A DNA stretch of 64,000 nt, from contig CAVUZJ010000010.1 of NCBI GenBank assembly GCA_963745975.1, positions 80,344 through 144,343 on the forward strand, given 5' to 3'. The notes below the pieces were generated by a model. The model ran no database searches, was not told the DNA's origin, and saw only the letters and a list, made by a program, of their open reading frames with translations. Below, piece after piece: positions 50,864 through 59,743 of the stretch. Every line of letters starts with the position of its first letter. Positions within the stretch are counted from its first letter, which is position 1. Both the position numbers and the translations under genes were made by a program. The stretch comes from JAKAWQ01 sp963745975. GTDB lineage: Bacteria; Pseudomonadota; Alphaproteobacteria; Acetobacterales; Acetobacteraceae.

Positions 50864-51045
50864 GGTCAAGGGGGCTTTGGCCCCCTTGACCCCCAAGCAG
50901 GGGCTTTGCCCCTGCACCCCAGCAAAGGCGGAGCCTTTGCAATCCATTCCTTAAAAGGAATGGGGCTCTGGGGCCTCAAGGCCCCAGCGGTCGGGTTCCC
51001 ATCGCGCGAGCGCGATGGGGCCCGGTCCAGGGGCAGAGCCCCTGG
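50864..51045. repeat. Cluster of seven tandem perfect hairpins
   Basis: Arms are 50864-50875/50880-50891 (12 bp), 50897-50904/50908-50915 (8), 50922-50929/50933-50940 (8), 50944-50952/50955-50963 (9), 50968-50975/50980-50987 (8), 50998-51007/51010-51019 (10) and 51027-51034/51038-51045 (8). All are perfect with loops of 2-4 nt. The first abuts the stop of the plus-strand operon. The last three and part of the fourth are inside the soxG coding end. They belong to the same GC-rich family as 21663 and 29283. They may act as a bidirectional terminator and mRNA stabiliser. Confidence 0.9.
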
Positions 51046-51556
51046 CGAGCATTTGCCAGAGGTACGTCGCGAAGGATCGTGCGACCTCGAGGCGGAATCG
51101 TGTGGTATCTTCGCGCCAAAGCACGATGCCGGCTTTGGCGAAGACGGTGCGGGTGCATTGGTCGATCGGGAAGGAGGAAAGGTCGAGGTCGAGCGGGCAG
51201 CCTGCGTTGATGATGATGGCGCTATCGGGGCCGGCGACGAAGATGCCGATGTCGCGGTGCGCGATATCGACGAGCGCGTGGGGCTTATCGACGAGAGCGC
51301 GGGCGATCGTGGCGGCGATTGCGGGGCCCTCGTTCGGGGGTGCGAGGAGTGTCCATTCGTCCGGGCCAAGCCAAAGCGCCGCGCGATCGCCGCGGCTTGC
51401 CGCGCGGCAGGGTGTTTCGGGCAGTGGCACGCCGAACGCATCGCCGGCGGCGCGGGCGGCGGTTGGGTTGCCGCGGAAGGAGAAGCGGGCGACTGGGGGC
51501 AGGGCCGCGAGAGTGGTTCCGAGCGGACCGCGGCGGGTGGGCGCGAAGTCAGCCAT
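50951..51556 (-). CDS. soxG: Sarcosine oxidase gamma subunit
   Basis: 201 aa. The SoxG core is recognisable from RAALWLGPDEWTLLAPP, HALVDIAHRDIGIFVAGPDSA, CPLDLDLSSFPIDQCTRTVFAKAGIVLWR and FRLEVARSFATYLWQML. SoxG is a small tetrahydrofolate-domain-like subunit of the heterotetramer. The family normally ends soon after ATYLW. Here about 30 more residues are encoded by the hairpin repeat cluster (50951-51045), apparently a repeat-derived extension. Its start overlaps soxA by 8 bp. It is the last gene of soxBDAG. Confidence 0.9.
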   Translation of the reverse strand: MADFAPTRRGPLGTTLAALPPVARFSFRGNPTAARAAGDAFGVPLPETPCRAASRGDRAALWLGPDEWTLLAPPNEGPAIAATIARALVDKPHALVDIAHRDIGIFVAGPDSAIIINAGCPLDLDLSSFPIDQCTRTVFAKAGIVLWREDTTRFRLEVARSFATYLWQMLARGSAPGPGPIALARWEPDRWGLEAPEPHSF

Positions 51557-54551
51557 GGAGCCGGGCTCCTTCGGGGTCGTAGAAGACCGGCGCGGCGATG
51601 GTGACGGCGATGTCCCGTCCCGGCATCGGCACGGCGACGCCATCGCCTAAACGTGCGCGGCCTCCCTTCACCATCGCGAGCGCGATCGAGCGGCCGAGCG
51701 TGGCGCTGAAATAGGCGGAGCTGACGTGGCCGAGGATGGATTTGCTCTTGGAGTCGGCGACGATTCCCGCGCCCTCATCGAGTACCAGAGTGGGATCTTC
51801 GGTGAGCAGGCCTACGAGCTGGGGGCGGTCGGGCCGGATCATCGCGGCGCGCGCGAGCGAGCGCTTGCCGACGAAGTCCCGCTTGCCCTTGCCGATCGCC
51901 CAGCCGAGGCCGAGATCTTCGGGCGTGGCCGTGCCGTCCGCCTCCTGGCCGACGACGATGTAGCCCTTCTCTGCCCGCAGCACGTGCATGCTCTCCGTCC
52001 CGTAGGGCGTGATGCCGTGCGGCCGGCCGGACTCGCACACCGCCTCCCAGACCGAAATCGCGTAATCGGCCGGCACGTTGATCTCGAAGCCGAGCTCGCC
52101 GGTGAAGCTCACGCGGAAGAGGCGGGCGGGAAGGCCCAGGATGCGCGTTTCGGCGACGCTCATATGCGGGAAGGCGGCGGGCGAGAGATCGAGCCCTTCG
52201 GCGAGCGGCGCCACGATTTCGCGCGCGCGCGGGCCCTGAATCGCGATCACGGCCCACTGCTCGGTGATCGAGGTGAGCCAGACCGTGAGATCCGTCCATT
52301 CCGTCTGCCGATAATCCTCCATCGTCGCGAGCACGCCGGCGGCGTTGCCGGTGGTGGTGGTGACGTGGAAGCGATCGGGGCCGAGCCGGCCGATCACGCC
52401 GTCGTCGAAAACGAAGCCGTCCTCGCGCAGCATCACACCGTAGCGGCAGCGACCGGGCGCGAGGCGGCTCCAGGAATTCACGTACATGCGGTTGAGGAAC
52501 TCGGCGGCATCCGGCCCGGTGACTTCGATCTTGCCGAGCGTCGAGCCATCGAAGATGCCGCAGGCGCTGCGCACCGCGCGGCATTCGCGCGCGACGGCTT
52601 CCGCCATGTCCTCGGAGCCTTGGGGGAAGAAGCGCGCCCGCTTCCACTGGCCTACGTCCTCGAAGCGGGCGCCGTGCGATAGCGCCCAGTCGTGGATCGG
52701 GGTGGTGCGGACGGGATCGAAGAGCGCGCCGCGCGCCGGGCCGGCGAGCGTGCCGAAAGTGACCGGCGTGTAGGGCATGCGGAAGGTGGTGAGGCCGATG
52801 TCCGGGAGCGGCTTGTCCAGCAGGGAGGCGACGATGCCGAGCGCGTTGACGTTCGAGGTCTTGCCCTGATCGGTCGCCATGCCGGTCGTCGTGTAGCGCT
52901 TGATATGCTCGATCGAGCGGAAGCCCTCGCGCGCGGCGAGCGCGAGATCGGCTTCGGTCACGTCGTTCTGGAAATCGACGAAGGATTTGCCGTGCCCAGG
53001 GGCGCGCGATGAGGCGTGCGATGAGGCGTGCGCAGGTGGCGCGGCCGCGCCGAGGTCCTGCCCGATTCCGGCGAGACGCGCGGCGGCGGCGCGGGTTCCT
53101 CGCGCGGCTTCCTCGCCCGCTTCCGTGCCGTCGGCGAGCGCGGCGCCCAGGCCGAAGACGCCGCGGCAGGCGCCAGCCGCGCGAATGCGCTCGGGCGCAG
53201 CGTCCGGGACGAAGGTGCCGACGGCGGGCTCGAAGCGGAGCGTCCCGCGCGCCTGCGAGAAAAGATGCACGCACGGCGTGAAGCCACCGCACATCAGGAG
53301 AAGATCGCAACGCACGGTCTCGGCCGATGCCCTGCCTGCGCCGAGCGGGGCGATTTGTGCGGCGGTGATGCGGAGGCGCCCGCGCGTGCCGACGATGGCG
53401 CTCGCGGTGCGGACGGGAAGTCCGGCGTGGCGCGCGGCCTCGGGCAGCGCGCCGATTGCCTCGGCGCGCGCATCGACGATCGCTTCGATGGCGACGCCTG
53501 CCTCGTGCAGCGCGAGCGCGGCCGCGTAGGCAGAATCATGCTGGGTCGCGACGATCGCCTGCGTGCCCGGCTTCGCCGCGTAGCGCGCGAGATAGGTGCG
53601 CGCGGCGTCGGCGAGCATCACGCCCGGGCGGTCGTTGCCGGGAAAGACGAGCGGCCGCTCGATCGCGCCGGTGGCCAGCACCACCTCCTTCGCCCGCACC
53701 TGCCAGAGGATCTCGCGCGGCAGGCTTGGATCGGGATCGGCCAGATGGTCGGTGACGCGCTCGGTCAAAGCGACCATGTTGTCGAGGAAATAGCCGAATG
53801 CGGTGGCGCGCGGGAGCAGGGTCGCGCGCGGATTGCGGGCGAGTGCCGCGAGCGTTGCGGAGAGCCAAACCGCGGCCGGTTGGGAATCGATGCGCCCTTC
53901 GGTCTCGGCGAGCAGAGAGCCGCCGAGCTCCGCCTGCTCGTCGCAGAGGATGACGCGCGCGCCCGCTTCGGAGGCGGCGCGCGCGGCGGCGAGACCGGCG
54001 GGCCCGGCGCCCACCACGAGGACGTCGCAATGGGCGAAGCGGTTGAGATAGCGGTCCGGGTCGGCTTCGGCTGGGGCGCGGCCGAGCCCGGCCATGGCGC
54101 GGATGGCCGGCTCGTAGAGGCGGCGCCAGGCAAAGCGCGGCCACATGAAGGTCTTGTAGTAGAAGCCGGCCGGCAGGAGCGGCGCCGCGAGCCCGCTAAG
54201 CGCGCCCAAGTCGAAGCGAAGGGAGGGAAAACGATTCTGGCTTTCGGCAGTGAGGCCCTCGTAAAGCTCGATCCCGGTCGCGCGGAGATTGGGCGTGCGC
54301 CGCGCCCCGTCGCGCCCCATGTCGCGCGAGACGGTGACGAGCGCGTTGGGCTCGTCCGCGCCGGCGGCCATGATCCCGCGCGGACGGTGGTATTTGAACG
54401 AGCGGCCGACGAGGTGCACGCCGCCCGCGATCAGCGCGGAGGCGAGCGTGTCGCCGGCGAGGCCCTGATAGCTACGGCCGTCGAAGCGGAATTGCAGGGG
54501 CCGCGCGCGATCGACCCGCCCACCGGCGCCGAGGCGAAATTTTTCGGTCAT
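51549..54551 (-). CDS. soxA: Sarcosine oxidase alpha subunit
   Basis: 1000 aa, as in the family. It begins with a [2Fe-2S]-type ferredoxin-like domain region (LQFRFDGRSYQGLAGDTLASALIAGG; HLVGRSFKYHRPRGI). The NAD/FAD dinucleotide domain has VLVVGAGPAGLAAARAASEAG and VLATGAIERPLVFPGNDRPG. The C-terminal aminomethyltransferase (THF) domain has RMYVNSWSRLAPGRCRYGVM and FTGELGFEINVP. With SoxB, SoxD and SoxG it oxidatively demethylates sarcosine to glycine, passing the methyl to THF or releasing formaldehyde. ATG 54551 overlaps soxD (ATGA). Confidence 0.96.
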   Translation of the reverse strand: MTEKFRLGAGGRVDRARPLQFRFDGRSYQGLAGDTLASALIAGGVHLVGRSFKYHRPRGIMAAGADEPNALVTVSRDMGRDGARRTPNLRATGIELYEGLTAESQNRFPSLRFDLGALSGLAAPLLPAGFYYKTFMWPRFAWRRLYEPAIRAMAGLGRAPAEADPDRYLNRFAHCDVLVVGAGPAGLAAARAASEAGARVILCDEQAELGGSLLAETEGRIDSQPAAVWLSATLAALARNPRATLLPRATAFGYFLDNMVALTERVTDHLADPDPSLPREILWQVRAKEVVLATGAIERPLVFPGNDRPGVMLADAARTYLARYAAKPGTQAIVATQHDSAYAAALALHEAGVAIEAIVDARAEAIGALPEAARHAGLPVRTASAIVGTRGRLRITAAQIAPLGAGRASAETVRCDLLLMCGGFTPCVHLFSQARGTLRFEPAVGTFVPDAAPERIRAAGACRGVFGLGAALADGTEAGEEAARGTRAAAARLAGIGQDLGAAAPPAHASSHASSRAPGHGKSFVDFQNDVTEADLALAAREGFRSIEHIKRYTTTGMATDQGKTSNVNALGIVASLLDKPLPDIGLTTFRMPYTPVTFGTLAGPARGALFDPVRTTPIHDWALSHGARFEDVGQWKRARFFPQGSEDMAEAVARECRAVRSACGIFDGSTLGKIEVTGPDAAEFLNRMYVNSWSRLAPGRCRYGVMLREDGFVFDDGVIGRLGPDRFHVTTTTGNAAGVLATMEDYRQTEWTDLTVWLTSITEQWAVIAIQGPRAREIVAPLAEGLDLSPAAFPHMSVAETRILGLPARLFRVSFTGELGFEINVPADYAISVWEAVCESGRPHGITPYGTESMHVLRAEKGYIVVGQEADGTATPEDLGLGWAIGKGKRDFVGKRSLARAAMIRPDRPQLVGLLTEDPTLVLDEGAGIVADSKSKSILGHVSSAYFSATLGRSIALAMVKGGRARLGDGVAVPMPGRDIAVTIAAPVFYDPEGARLHG

Positions 54552-54829
54552 GGGCTCGCGTCGGGGCACGGCGCGCCGATCTTGTAGCTCGCCACGAAGC
54601 GGTCGCTGATTGTGTCACGGATTGCGTTGCAGAAGCGCCCGCAGCCGTGCAGATGATACCAGCGCTCCGCGTGCGCGCCCTTCGGATTGGTGCGGAAGTA
54701 GAGGAATTCCGCCCAGGCCTCGTCCGACACCGCGGCCGGATCGGCCGGCCGGGCGATATGCGCCTCGCCGCCGTAGCGGAACTCGATCTCCGGCCGTTCG
54801 CCGCAATAAGGGCAGGGAATGAGGAGCAC
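54548..54829 (-). CDS. soxD: Sarcosine oxidase delta subunit
   Basis: 93 aa. The zinc-binding residues are the N-terminal CPYCGERPEIEFRYGGEA together with RWYHLHGCGRFCNAIRDT (His and two Cys), and WAEFLYFRTNPKGAHAERW is diagnostic of SoxD. It is a structural zinc subunit of the heterotetramer. Its stop overlaps the soxA start by ATGA and it begins 25 bp after soxB. Confidence 0.96.
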   Translation of the reverse strand: MLLIPCPYCGERPEIEFRYGGEAHIARPADPAAVSDEAWAEFLYFRTNPKGAHAERWYHLHGCGRFCNAIRDTISDRFVASYKIGAPCPDASP

Positions 54830-54854
54830 GCGGCTTTCCTTCAGTTCGCGACTT

Positions 54855-56108
54855 TCAGTGCGCGACGCCGGCGGCGGCGGCCTCGTCGATCGGGCTGCCG
54901 TCGCGAAAGCGATCGAGGCTGAACGGCGCGTTGATGGGGTGCGGCGCGTCCTTGGCGATCGTCCAGGCGAAGAGATGCGCCGCCCCCGGTGTTGCCTTGA
55001 AGCCGCCGGTGCCCCAGCCGCAATTCACGTAGAGGCCGGGCACCGGCGTCTTGCCGAGGATCGGCGAGCGGTCGCGCGTCACGTCGACGATCCCGCCCCA
55101 GGCGCGCAGCATGCGCAGGCGGCGGAAGGCGGGAAAGAGCTCGCCGATGGCGGCGAGCGCCTCGCTCGTCACGTGCAGCGCGCCGCGCTGGCTGTAGGAG
55201 ACATAGGCGTCGGTGCCGGCGCCGATGACGAGCTCGCCCTTGTCGGACTGGCTGATATAGGCGTGGATCGTGTTCGACATGACGACGCAGGGAAAGACCG
55301 GCTTCACCGGCTCGGACACCAGCGCCTGTAACGGATAGCTCTCGATCGGCATGCGCACGCCCGCCATCGCCATGACGACGCTGGTGTGGCCGGCGGCGGA
55401 GACGCCGAGCTTCTCGGTGCGGATCGTGCCGCGATTGGTCTCCACCGCCTCGATGGCACCCGCCGGGCTGCGGCGGATCGCGGTCACCTCGCAGTTCTGG
55501 ATGATGTCCACGCCGAGCGCATCGGCCGCGCGGGCATAGCCCCAGGCGACCGCATCGTGGCGGGCGACGCCGCCGCGCCGCTGGAGCGCCGCGCCGAGCA
55601 CAGGATAGCGCAGCCCGGCGTCGATCCGGAGCGGCGGGCAGAAGGATTTGGCCTCCTCGGGGCTCAGCCACTCATTGTCGATCCCGTTCAAGCGGTTCGC
55701 GAAGACATGCCGCTTGCCGACCGCGACCTCGTGGACGCTGTGGGCGAGCATCATCACCCCGCGCTGCGAGAACATCACGTTGTAGTTCAGCGTGCGCGAG
55801 AGGCCCTCCCAGAGCTTGAGCGCGTGCTCGTAGATTGCAGCACTCTCATCGCGGAGATAGTTCGAGCGGATGATGGTGGTGTTGCGCCCGGTGTTGCCGC
55901 CGCCGAGCCAGCCGCGCTCGAGCACCGCGATATTGCGCATGCCGTGCTCGGCGGCAAGGTGGTAGGCGGCGCCGAGCCCGTGCCCGCCGCCGCCGATGAT
56001 CACCGCGTCATAGGAGGGCTTCGGCTCCGGCACGCGCCATTGCGCCCGCCAGCCGAGGTGGCCGCGGAAGGCGTGGCGGAGAAGGGCGAAGCCGGAGAAG
56101 CGCTGCAT
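54855..56108 (-). CDS. soxB: Sarcosine oxidase beta subunit
   Basis: 417 aa flavoprotein. The N-terminal dinucleotide motif is YDAVIIGGGGHGLGAAYHLA, with NIAVLERGWLGGGNTGRNTTII containing the covalent-FMN/FAD-pocket residues typical of SoxB. YVNCGWGTGGFKATPG near the C-terminus carries the conserved flavin-loop lysine. It is the first gene of soxBDAG and binds sarcosine at the FAD site. A weak ribosome-binding site precedes ATG 56108, but family length supports this start. No glycine-cleavage or formate genes follow. Confidence 0.95.
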   Translation of the reverse strand: MQRFSGFALLRHAFRGHLGWRAQWRVPEPKPSYDAVIIGGGGHGLGAAYHLAAEHGMRNIAVLERGWLGGGNTGRNTTIIRSNYLRDESAAIYEHALKLWEGLSRTLNYNVMFSQRGVMMLAHSVHEVAVGKRHVFANRLNGIDNEWLSPEEAKSFCPPLRIDAGLRYPVLGAALQRRGGVARHDAVAWGYARAADALGVDIIQNCEVTAIRRSPAGAIEAVETNRGTIRTEKLGVSAAGHTSVVMAMAGVRMPIESYPLQALVSEPVKPVFPCVVMSNTIHAYISQSDKGELVIGAGTDAYVSYSQRGALHVTSEALAAIGELFPAFRRLRMLRAWGGIVDVTRDRSPILGKTPVPGLYVNCGWGTGGFKATPGAAHLFAWTIAKDAPHPINAPFSLDRFRDGSPIDEAAAAGVAH

Positions 56109-56214
56109 GGGGCGGACGCGTGACGGATCGCGGCAAGGATGCGCCCCGCTTCCCGCGCTGGCGAGAGGCAAAGGCGCCGGAAGCATCGAACGAAGGCGAT
56201 TCGCATCCCCTCGC

Positions 56215-58158
56215 CTATTCCGCTGCATCGAGTCGCGCAAGCCGGGCGCGGAGCGCCGCGACCTCGCGCCGCAGGAGATCGGTCTCGGCCCTTGCATAGG
56301 CCTCCGCCGCGCGGGTCGCGGTCTCGTGCAGCAGCTCGATTTCGTCGGCGCCGATATCGGTGCCGGTGACGTGCGCGCCGAAGAGCGCGAGCGCGCGCGG
56401 CGGCTCGCCCGGGCAGGCGAGCGGCACGGCGAGGCAGGGAGCGGCCACGTCCACAGGCAGGCCGGGCCGCTCCCAGCCCCCGCGCGAGAGGCGCACCGGG
56501 CGGCCGGCGGCGAGGCTTTCGAGCGGCGGGCGGTCCTCGGCCGGCGAGAGCCCAAGCGGCGCGTCGGGCGGCCAGCCCACCGCGTGCGGGCACCGCACGA
56601 GCACGGAATCTTGCCCGCCGCCGGGGCGGCGGAACAAAGCCGCCGAGGAGAGCCGGAGCGCGACCGCGCACTCGTCCACCAGCAGGCGGTCGATCTCGGC
56701 CGGGCTTGCCGCGCCGAGCATCGAATGCGCCGCGTGCCGCAGCCGCTCCCGGGCGCGGTGATAGAAACGGTTGAAGACATGGTCGACGAGCTTGACCGCG
56801 GCCTCGTGCACGCGCTGGAGCAGCAAAAGTGCGATCGGGGCGACGACGAACGGCCAGATCCACTCGGGGAGATGCAGCCGCTCCTGGTACTGCGAGAGCC
56901 GCTCGTGCAGATAGACGATCGGCACCGCGAGTGCGAGCGTGAGCACCGTGAGAATGCTGCCGTGGCGCAACGGAATGGCGAAGCTGATGACGCGCCGCCG
57001 CCGCACCGCGGTCGAAACGAAATAGCCGAGCACGCCGTTGATGAGGTAGAGCAGGCCGACCGCGGATTGCGACGCGGAGCCGCCCCACAGAAAATCCAGC
57101 AGATTGGAGGACTGGAGGATCTCGGCCAGAATGAAGGCCGGCAGCCCGATTGCAGCACCCGCGATCACCCAGCGCATGCGCTGCTCGTCGAGCGGATGGA
57201 GCGTACGGCGGCGGATCAGGAGGATCGCGAGCACCGCCGCGTTGATCGCGTAGTTGAAGAGTAGTGTCGCCCGCGTCAGTGTCTCGGTTCCGAAGCCGAG
57301 CGTGTTGGCGAAGGTAAGGAGCGCGAGCAGGGCGAGGATGAGGGCGAGCAGCGGCAACGCGCGATCGAGGCGCCGCCAGCGCGGCTCGAGCGTATCTTCG
57401 GGGAAGCGGAGGGCGAAGGCGAGCAGCCCGGCGAGCCCGGCGCCCACCGCCAGCGCGTTGCCGATCTCCTGCGCGACAACGGCAAGCGGTGACTGCTGGA
57501 TGATCGCGTAGAAGCTGTAGACCTGCCCTGGATTGAACCAGATCGCGTAGAGGAAGAAGCCCCACGTCATCCGCGAGGGACGCGTCCAGACGAGCAGGAA
57601 CGCGGCGGCAACGAAGGCGATTCCGACGATCGTGTCGGCCGCGAGCACCAGGAGCCGCATGACCGTGTCGGGCGCCATCGCCGCCGCCAGGTGCACCGTC
57701 TTGTCCGGCCCTCCCGCGGCGGGCCGCACGATCAGATCCATCCGGCCGCCCGGCAGCACGTACTGGATTCCACCGAGGCCCCCGAGAACGGACAACAGGC
57801 TCGCGCAGCGCTCGGTGCCCAGCGGGATGCATCGCATCGCCTTCAGATCGATCCTGTCGCCCTCCGCGAGCCCGGCGCGGAAAGCGGGGGAATCCGCGGC
57901 ATTCCCGAAAGGGGCCACGATATCCGTGACCCGACCGTCATTGTCGGTCGAGAGCCCGAACGAGGCGAGCGGGAAGAACAACCGGGAAAAGCTCGGAACG
58001 ATCATAGCGAATGCCCAGATCGCGAGCAGCACGAGCAGCGAGCGGGAGGCGATGGATTTGCGGCGGCCGCGGTCGCGCGCGGCACCCGGCCGCGGCGCGG
58101 TGCGCGGCGGTGCGCCGGCATCTTCCATCGGGGCGCCCCGAGGCATGGCTTGCAGCAT
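56215..58158 (-). CDS. Membrane sensor-like protein with PDZ-type loop and GAF domain, no kinase domain
   Basis: About 647 aa; the start is uncertain (58158, or 58128). A first helix LLVLLAIWAFAMIVPSF precedes an extracytoplasmic PDZ-like segment (SPAFRAGLAEGDRIDLKAM). Six or more further helices follow (for example LLVLAADTIVGIAFVAAAFLLVW), including VISFAIPLRHGSILTVLTLAL. A GAF-like domain then covers about 470-600 and a short coiled coil (LLRREVAALRARLARLDA) closes the protein. The chain ends before any histidine kinase, GGDEF or phosphatase module, so output must go through another protein or the coil. It lies 106 bp upstream of soxB on the same strand. Confidence 0.7.
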   Translation of the reverse strand: MLQAMPRGAPMEDAGAPPRTAPRPGAARDRGRRKSIASRSLLVLLAIWAFAMIVPSFSRLFFPLASFGLSTDNDGRVTDIVAPFGNAADSPAFRAGLAEGDRIDLKAMRCIPLGTERCASLLSVLGGLGGIQYVLPGGRMDLIVRPAAGGPDKTVHLAAAMAPDTVMRLLVLAADTIVGIAFVAAAFLLVWTRPSRMTWGFFLYAIWFNPGQVYSFYAIIQQSPLAVVAQEIGNALAVGAGLAGLLAFALRFPEDTLEPRWRRLDRALPLLALILALLALLTFANTLGFGTETLTRATLLFNYAINAAVLAILLIRRRTLHPLDEQRMRWVIAGAAIGLPAFILAEILQSSNLLDFLWGGSASQSAVGLLYLINGVLGYFVSTAVRRRRVISFAIPLRHGSILTVLTLALAVPIVYLHERLSQYQERLHLPEWIWPFVVAPIALLLLQRVHEAAVKLVDHVFNRFYHRARERLRHAAHSMLGAASPAEIDRLLVDECAVALRLSSAALFRRPGGGQDSVLVRCPHAVGWPPDAPLGLSPAEDRPPLESLAAGRPVRLSRGGWERPGLPVDVAAPCLAVPLACPGEPPRALALFGAHVTGTDIGADEIELLHETATRAAEAYARAETDLLRREVAALRARLARLDAAE

Positions 58159-58277
58159 GTCGCACGGATCGGTGCGGCGAAGCAACGTGGAGACGCGCTC
58201 GCCCCAATCGCGCCGCACGCCGTCGAAACAAAGCGCCGATGTCCGGCCGGGATTTCTCGTCCCGGCCGGGCCTTGTG

Positions 58278-58562
58278 TCAGCCGCCGTTGCCGGTCTGGT
58301 TGACGAGCACCATCGTGCTGTCGGGGAGTGCGGCGCGGCTGTTGCCCGTCCCCGGCACGCTTGCGGTCACCGGAATGCTGTCCTGGTAGTTGAAATTCGG
58401 CATCGCCTGCAAATCACCGGTGCCGTAGGTGAAGGGCGTCGAGATCATCCGGGCAATTCGCACGCCCGCCGGCGGCTGGCCGGCGGAGCGGGTCACGGTT
58501 GCCGCCATCGCGGGGCCGGCGAGCATGAGTGCGCCGAGCGTGGCGGCAAGAAGGGTCTTCAT
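58278..58562 (-). CDS. Small secreted protein with Sec signal peptide
   Basis: 94 aa. The signal peptide is clear: MKTLLAATLGALMLAGPAMA, with an AMA-A cleavage site after residue 20. The mature part of about 74 residues is polar and Pro/Thr/Asn-rich (TPFTYGTGDLQAMPNFNYQD) and has no cysteine. ATG 58562 has AGGAG upstream (an AAAGGAGCAG stretch). It lies divergent from the LysR gene and may be its target. No family is recognised. Confidence 0.65.
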   Translation of the reverse strand: MKTLLAATLGALMLAGPAMAATVTRSAGQPPAGVRIARMISTPFTYGTGDLQAMPNFNYQDSIPVTASVPGTGNSRAALPDSTMVLVNQTGNGG

Positions 58563-58687
58563 CGGAACTGCTCCTTTTTCCATCTCTCTCCCGGACCGGC
58601 GCCTTCCTCACCGCTGGGTGGACGGGACGTCGTCCGGACATGCCAGGGAGGTAGGGCCGCACGACCTATCGACCATGGCGATCGGAT

Positions 58688-58702
58688 AGATCATTATGAT
58701 CT
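58688..58702. promoter_or_regulatory. Perfect palindrome in divergent spacer, putative LysR-regulator operator
   Basis: AGATCAT-T-ATGATCT, with 7-bp perfect arms, lies between the secreted-protein gene and the LysR gene. A TATGAT at 58695-58700 could serve as a -10 on the plus strand. LysR-type regulators usually bind such imperfect or perfect dyads near their own promoter. The assignment is by position and symmetry only. Confidence 0.5.
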
Positions 58703-58780
58703 TTGCAGAGGAATGATTGGCCGGGACGGCCGGGCCCGGAGCCGCCGCTGTGCCGCCCACAAGCTGCCGGAGCACTTGGG

Positions 58781-59680
58781 ATGACCCTCGATCAGCTGCG
58801 GATCTTCGCCGCCGTCGCCGAGCGCGAGCATGTCACCCGCACGGCCGAGGCGCTGACGATGGCCCAATCGGCCGTCTCCGGCGCGGTCGCCGCGCTCGAG
58901 CGCGAATTCGGCGCCAAGCTCTTTCATCGCGTAGGGCGGCGGATCGTGCTCACGGAAGGCGGCAAGCTTCTGCTCGCGGAGGCCCGCGCGGTGCTGGCGC
59001 GCGCGGCGGCGGCCGAGCAAGCCATGCGGGAGTTCGCCGGGCTCGTGCGCGGACGGCTCGAGATCAAGGCGAGTCAGACGATCGCGAGCCATTTTCTGCC
59101 GGCGCGGCTGGTCGCGTTCCACGAGGTCTATCCCGGGGTCCGGCTTGCCGTCTCGGTCGGCAACTCCGCGGAGGTGGCACGTGCCATCGTCGCTGGCGAG
59201 GTCGAGCTCGGCTTCGTCGAAGGGCCGGAGGAGACATCCTCCAATTCGCGACTGGCGGGCGAGCAGGTCGCGCAGGATCCGCTCGTCATGGTGGTCGGGC
59301 GCGCCCATCCGTGGCGTACGACGAGAAAGCTCGGCGCCGAGGAGCTCGCCGCCGGCAACTGGGTGGTGCGTGAGGACGGCTCGGGAACGCGCGCGGTTTT
59401 TGCAAGAACGTTGGCGGCGCTTGGGGTTCCTTCCGACCGGCTGAACATCGCGATCGAGCTGCCGTCCAACGAGGCGGTTCTGGCCGCGGTTCTCGCCGGC
59501 GCCGGCGCGAGCGTGCTCTCCGAGCGCGTCTGCGCGGGCGCGCTCGCTGCCGGCACGCTCGCACGGCTTCCGATTCCCTTGCCCCCGCGCGCCTTCTATG
59601 CCATCCAGCACGCTGATCGCTATCGCTCGCGCGCAGCGGCGGCCCTTCTCGACATCCTGCGCTCCCATCCGGCGTCCTGA
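58781..59680 (+). CDS. LysR-family transcriptional regulator
   Basis: 299 aa. The N-terminal winged HTH is TLDQLRIFAAVAEREHVTRTAEALTMAQSAVSGAVAALE, with REFGAKLFHRVGRRIVLTE behind it. The effector-binding half has LEIKASQTIASHFLPARL and ELGFVEGPEE, then QVAQDPLVMVVGRAHPW, as in CysL/YeiE-like members. The start is placed at 58781, because the upstream in-frame sequence has no homology. The palindrome at 58688-58702 lies about 80 bp upstream. Confidence 0.92.
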   Translation: MTLDQLRIFAAVAEREHVTRTAEALTMAQSAVSGAVAALEREFGAKLFHRVGRRIVLTEGGKLLLAEARAVLARAAAAEQAMREFAGLVRGRLEIKASQTIASHFLPARLVAFHEVYPGVRLAVSVGNSAEVARAIVAGEVELGFVEGPEETSSNSRLAGEQVAQDPLVMVVGRAHPWRTTRKLGAEELAAGNWVVREDGSGTRAVFARTLAALGVPSDRLNIAIELPSNEAVLAAVLAGAGASVLSERVCAGALAAGTLARLPIPLPPRAFYAIQHADRYRSRAAAALLDILRSHPAS

Positions 59681-59743
59681 CGCGGCGGAGGAACGGCTTG
59701 CGAAGAGAGTGATCCAAGGAAAGCTGTTCTTCCGGCGCCGGAT

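Noticed and set aside
50864..51045. CRISPR array
   Set aside because: The units are inverted hairpins with different stems, not direct repeats separated by uniform spacers.
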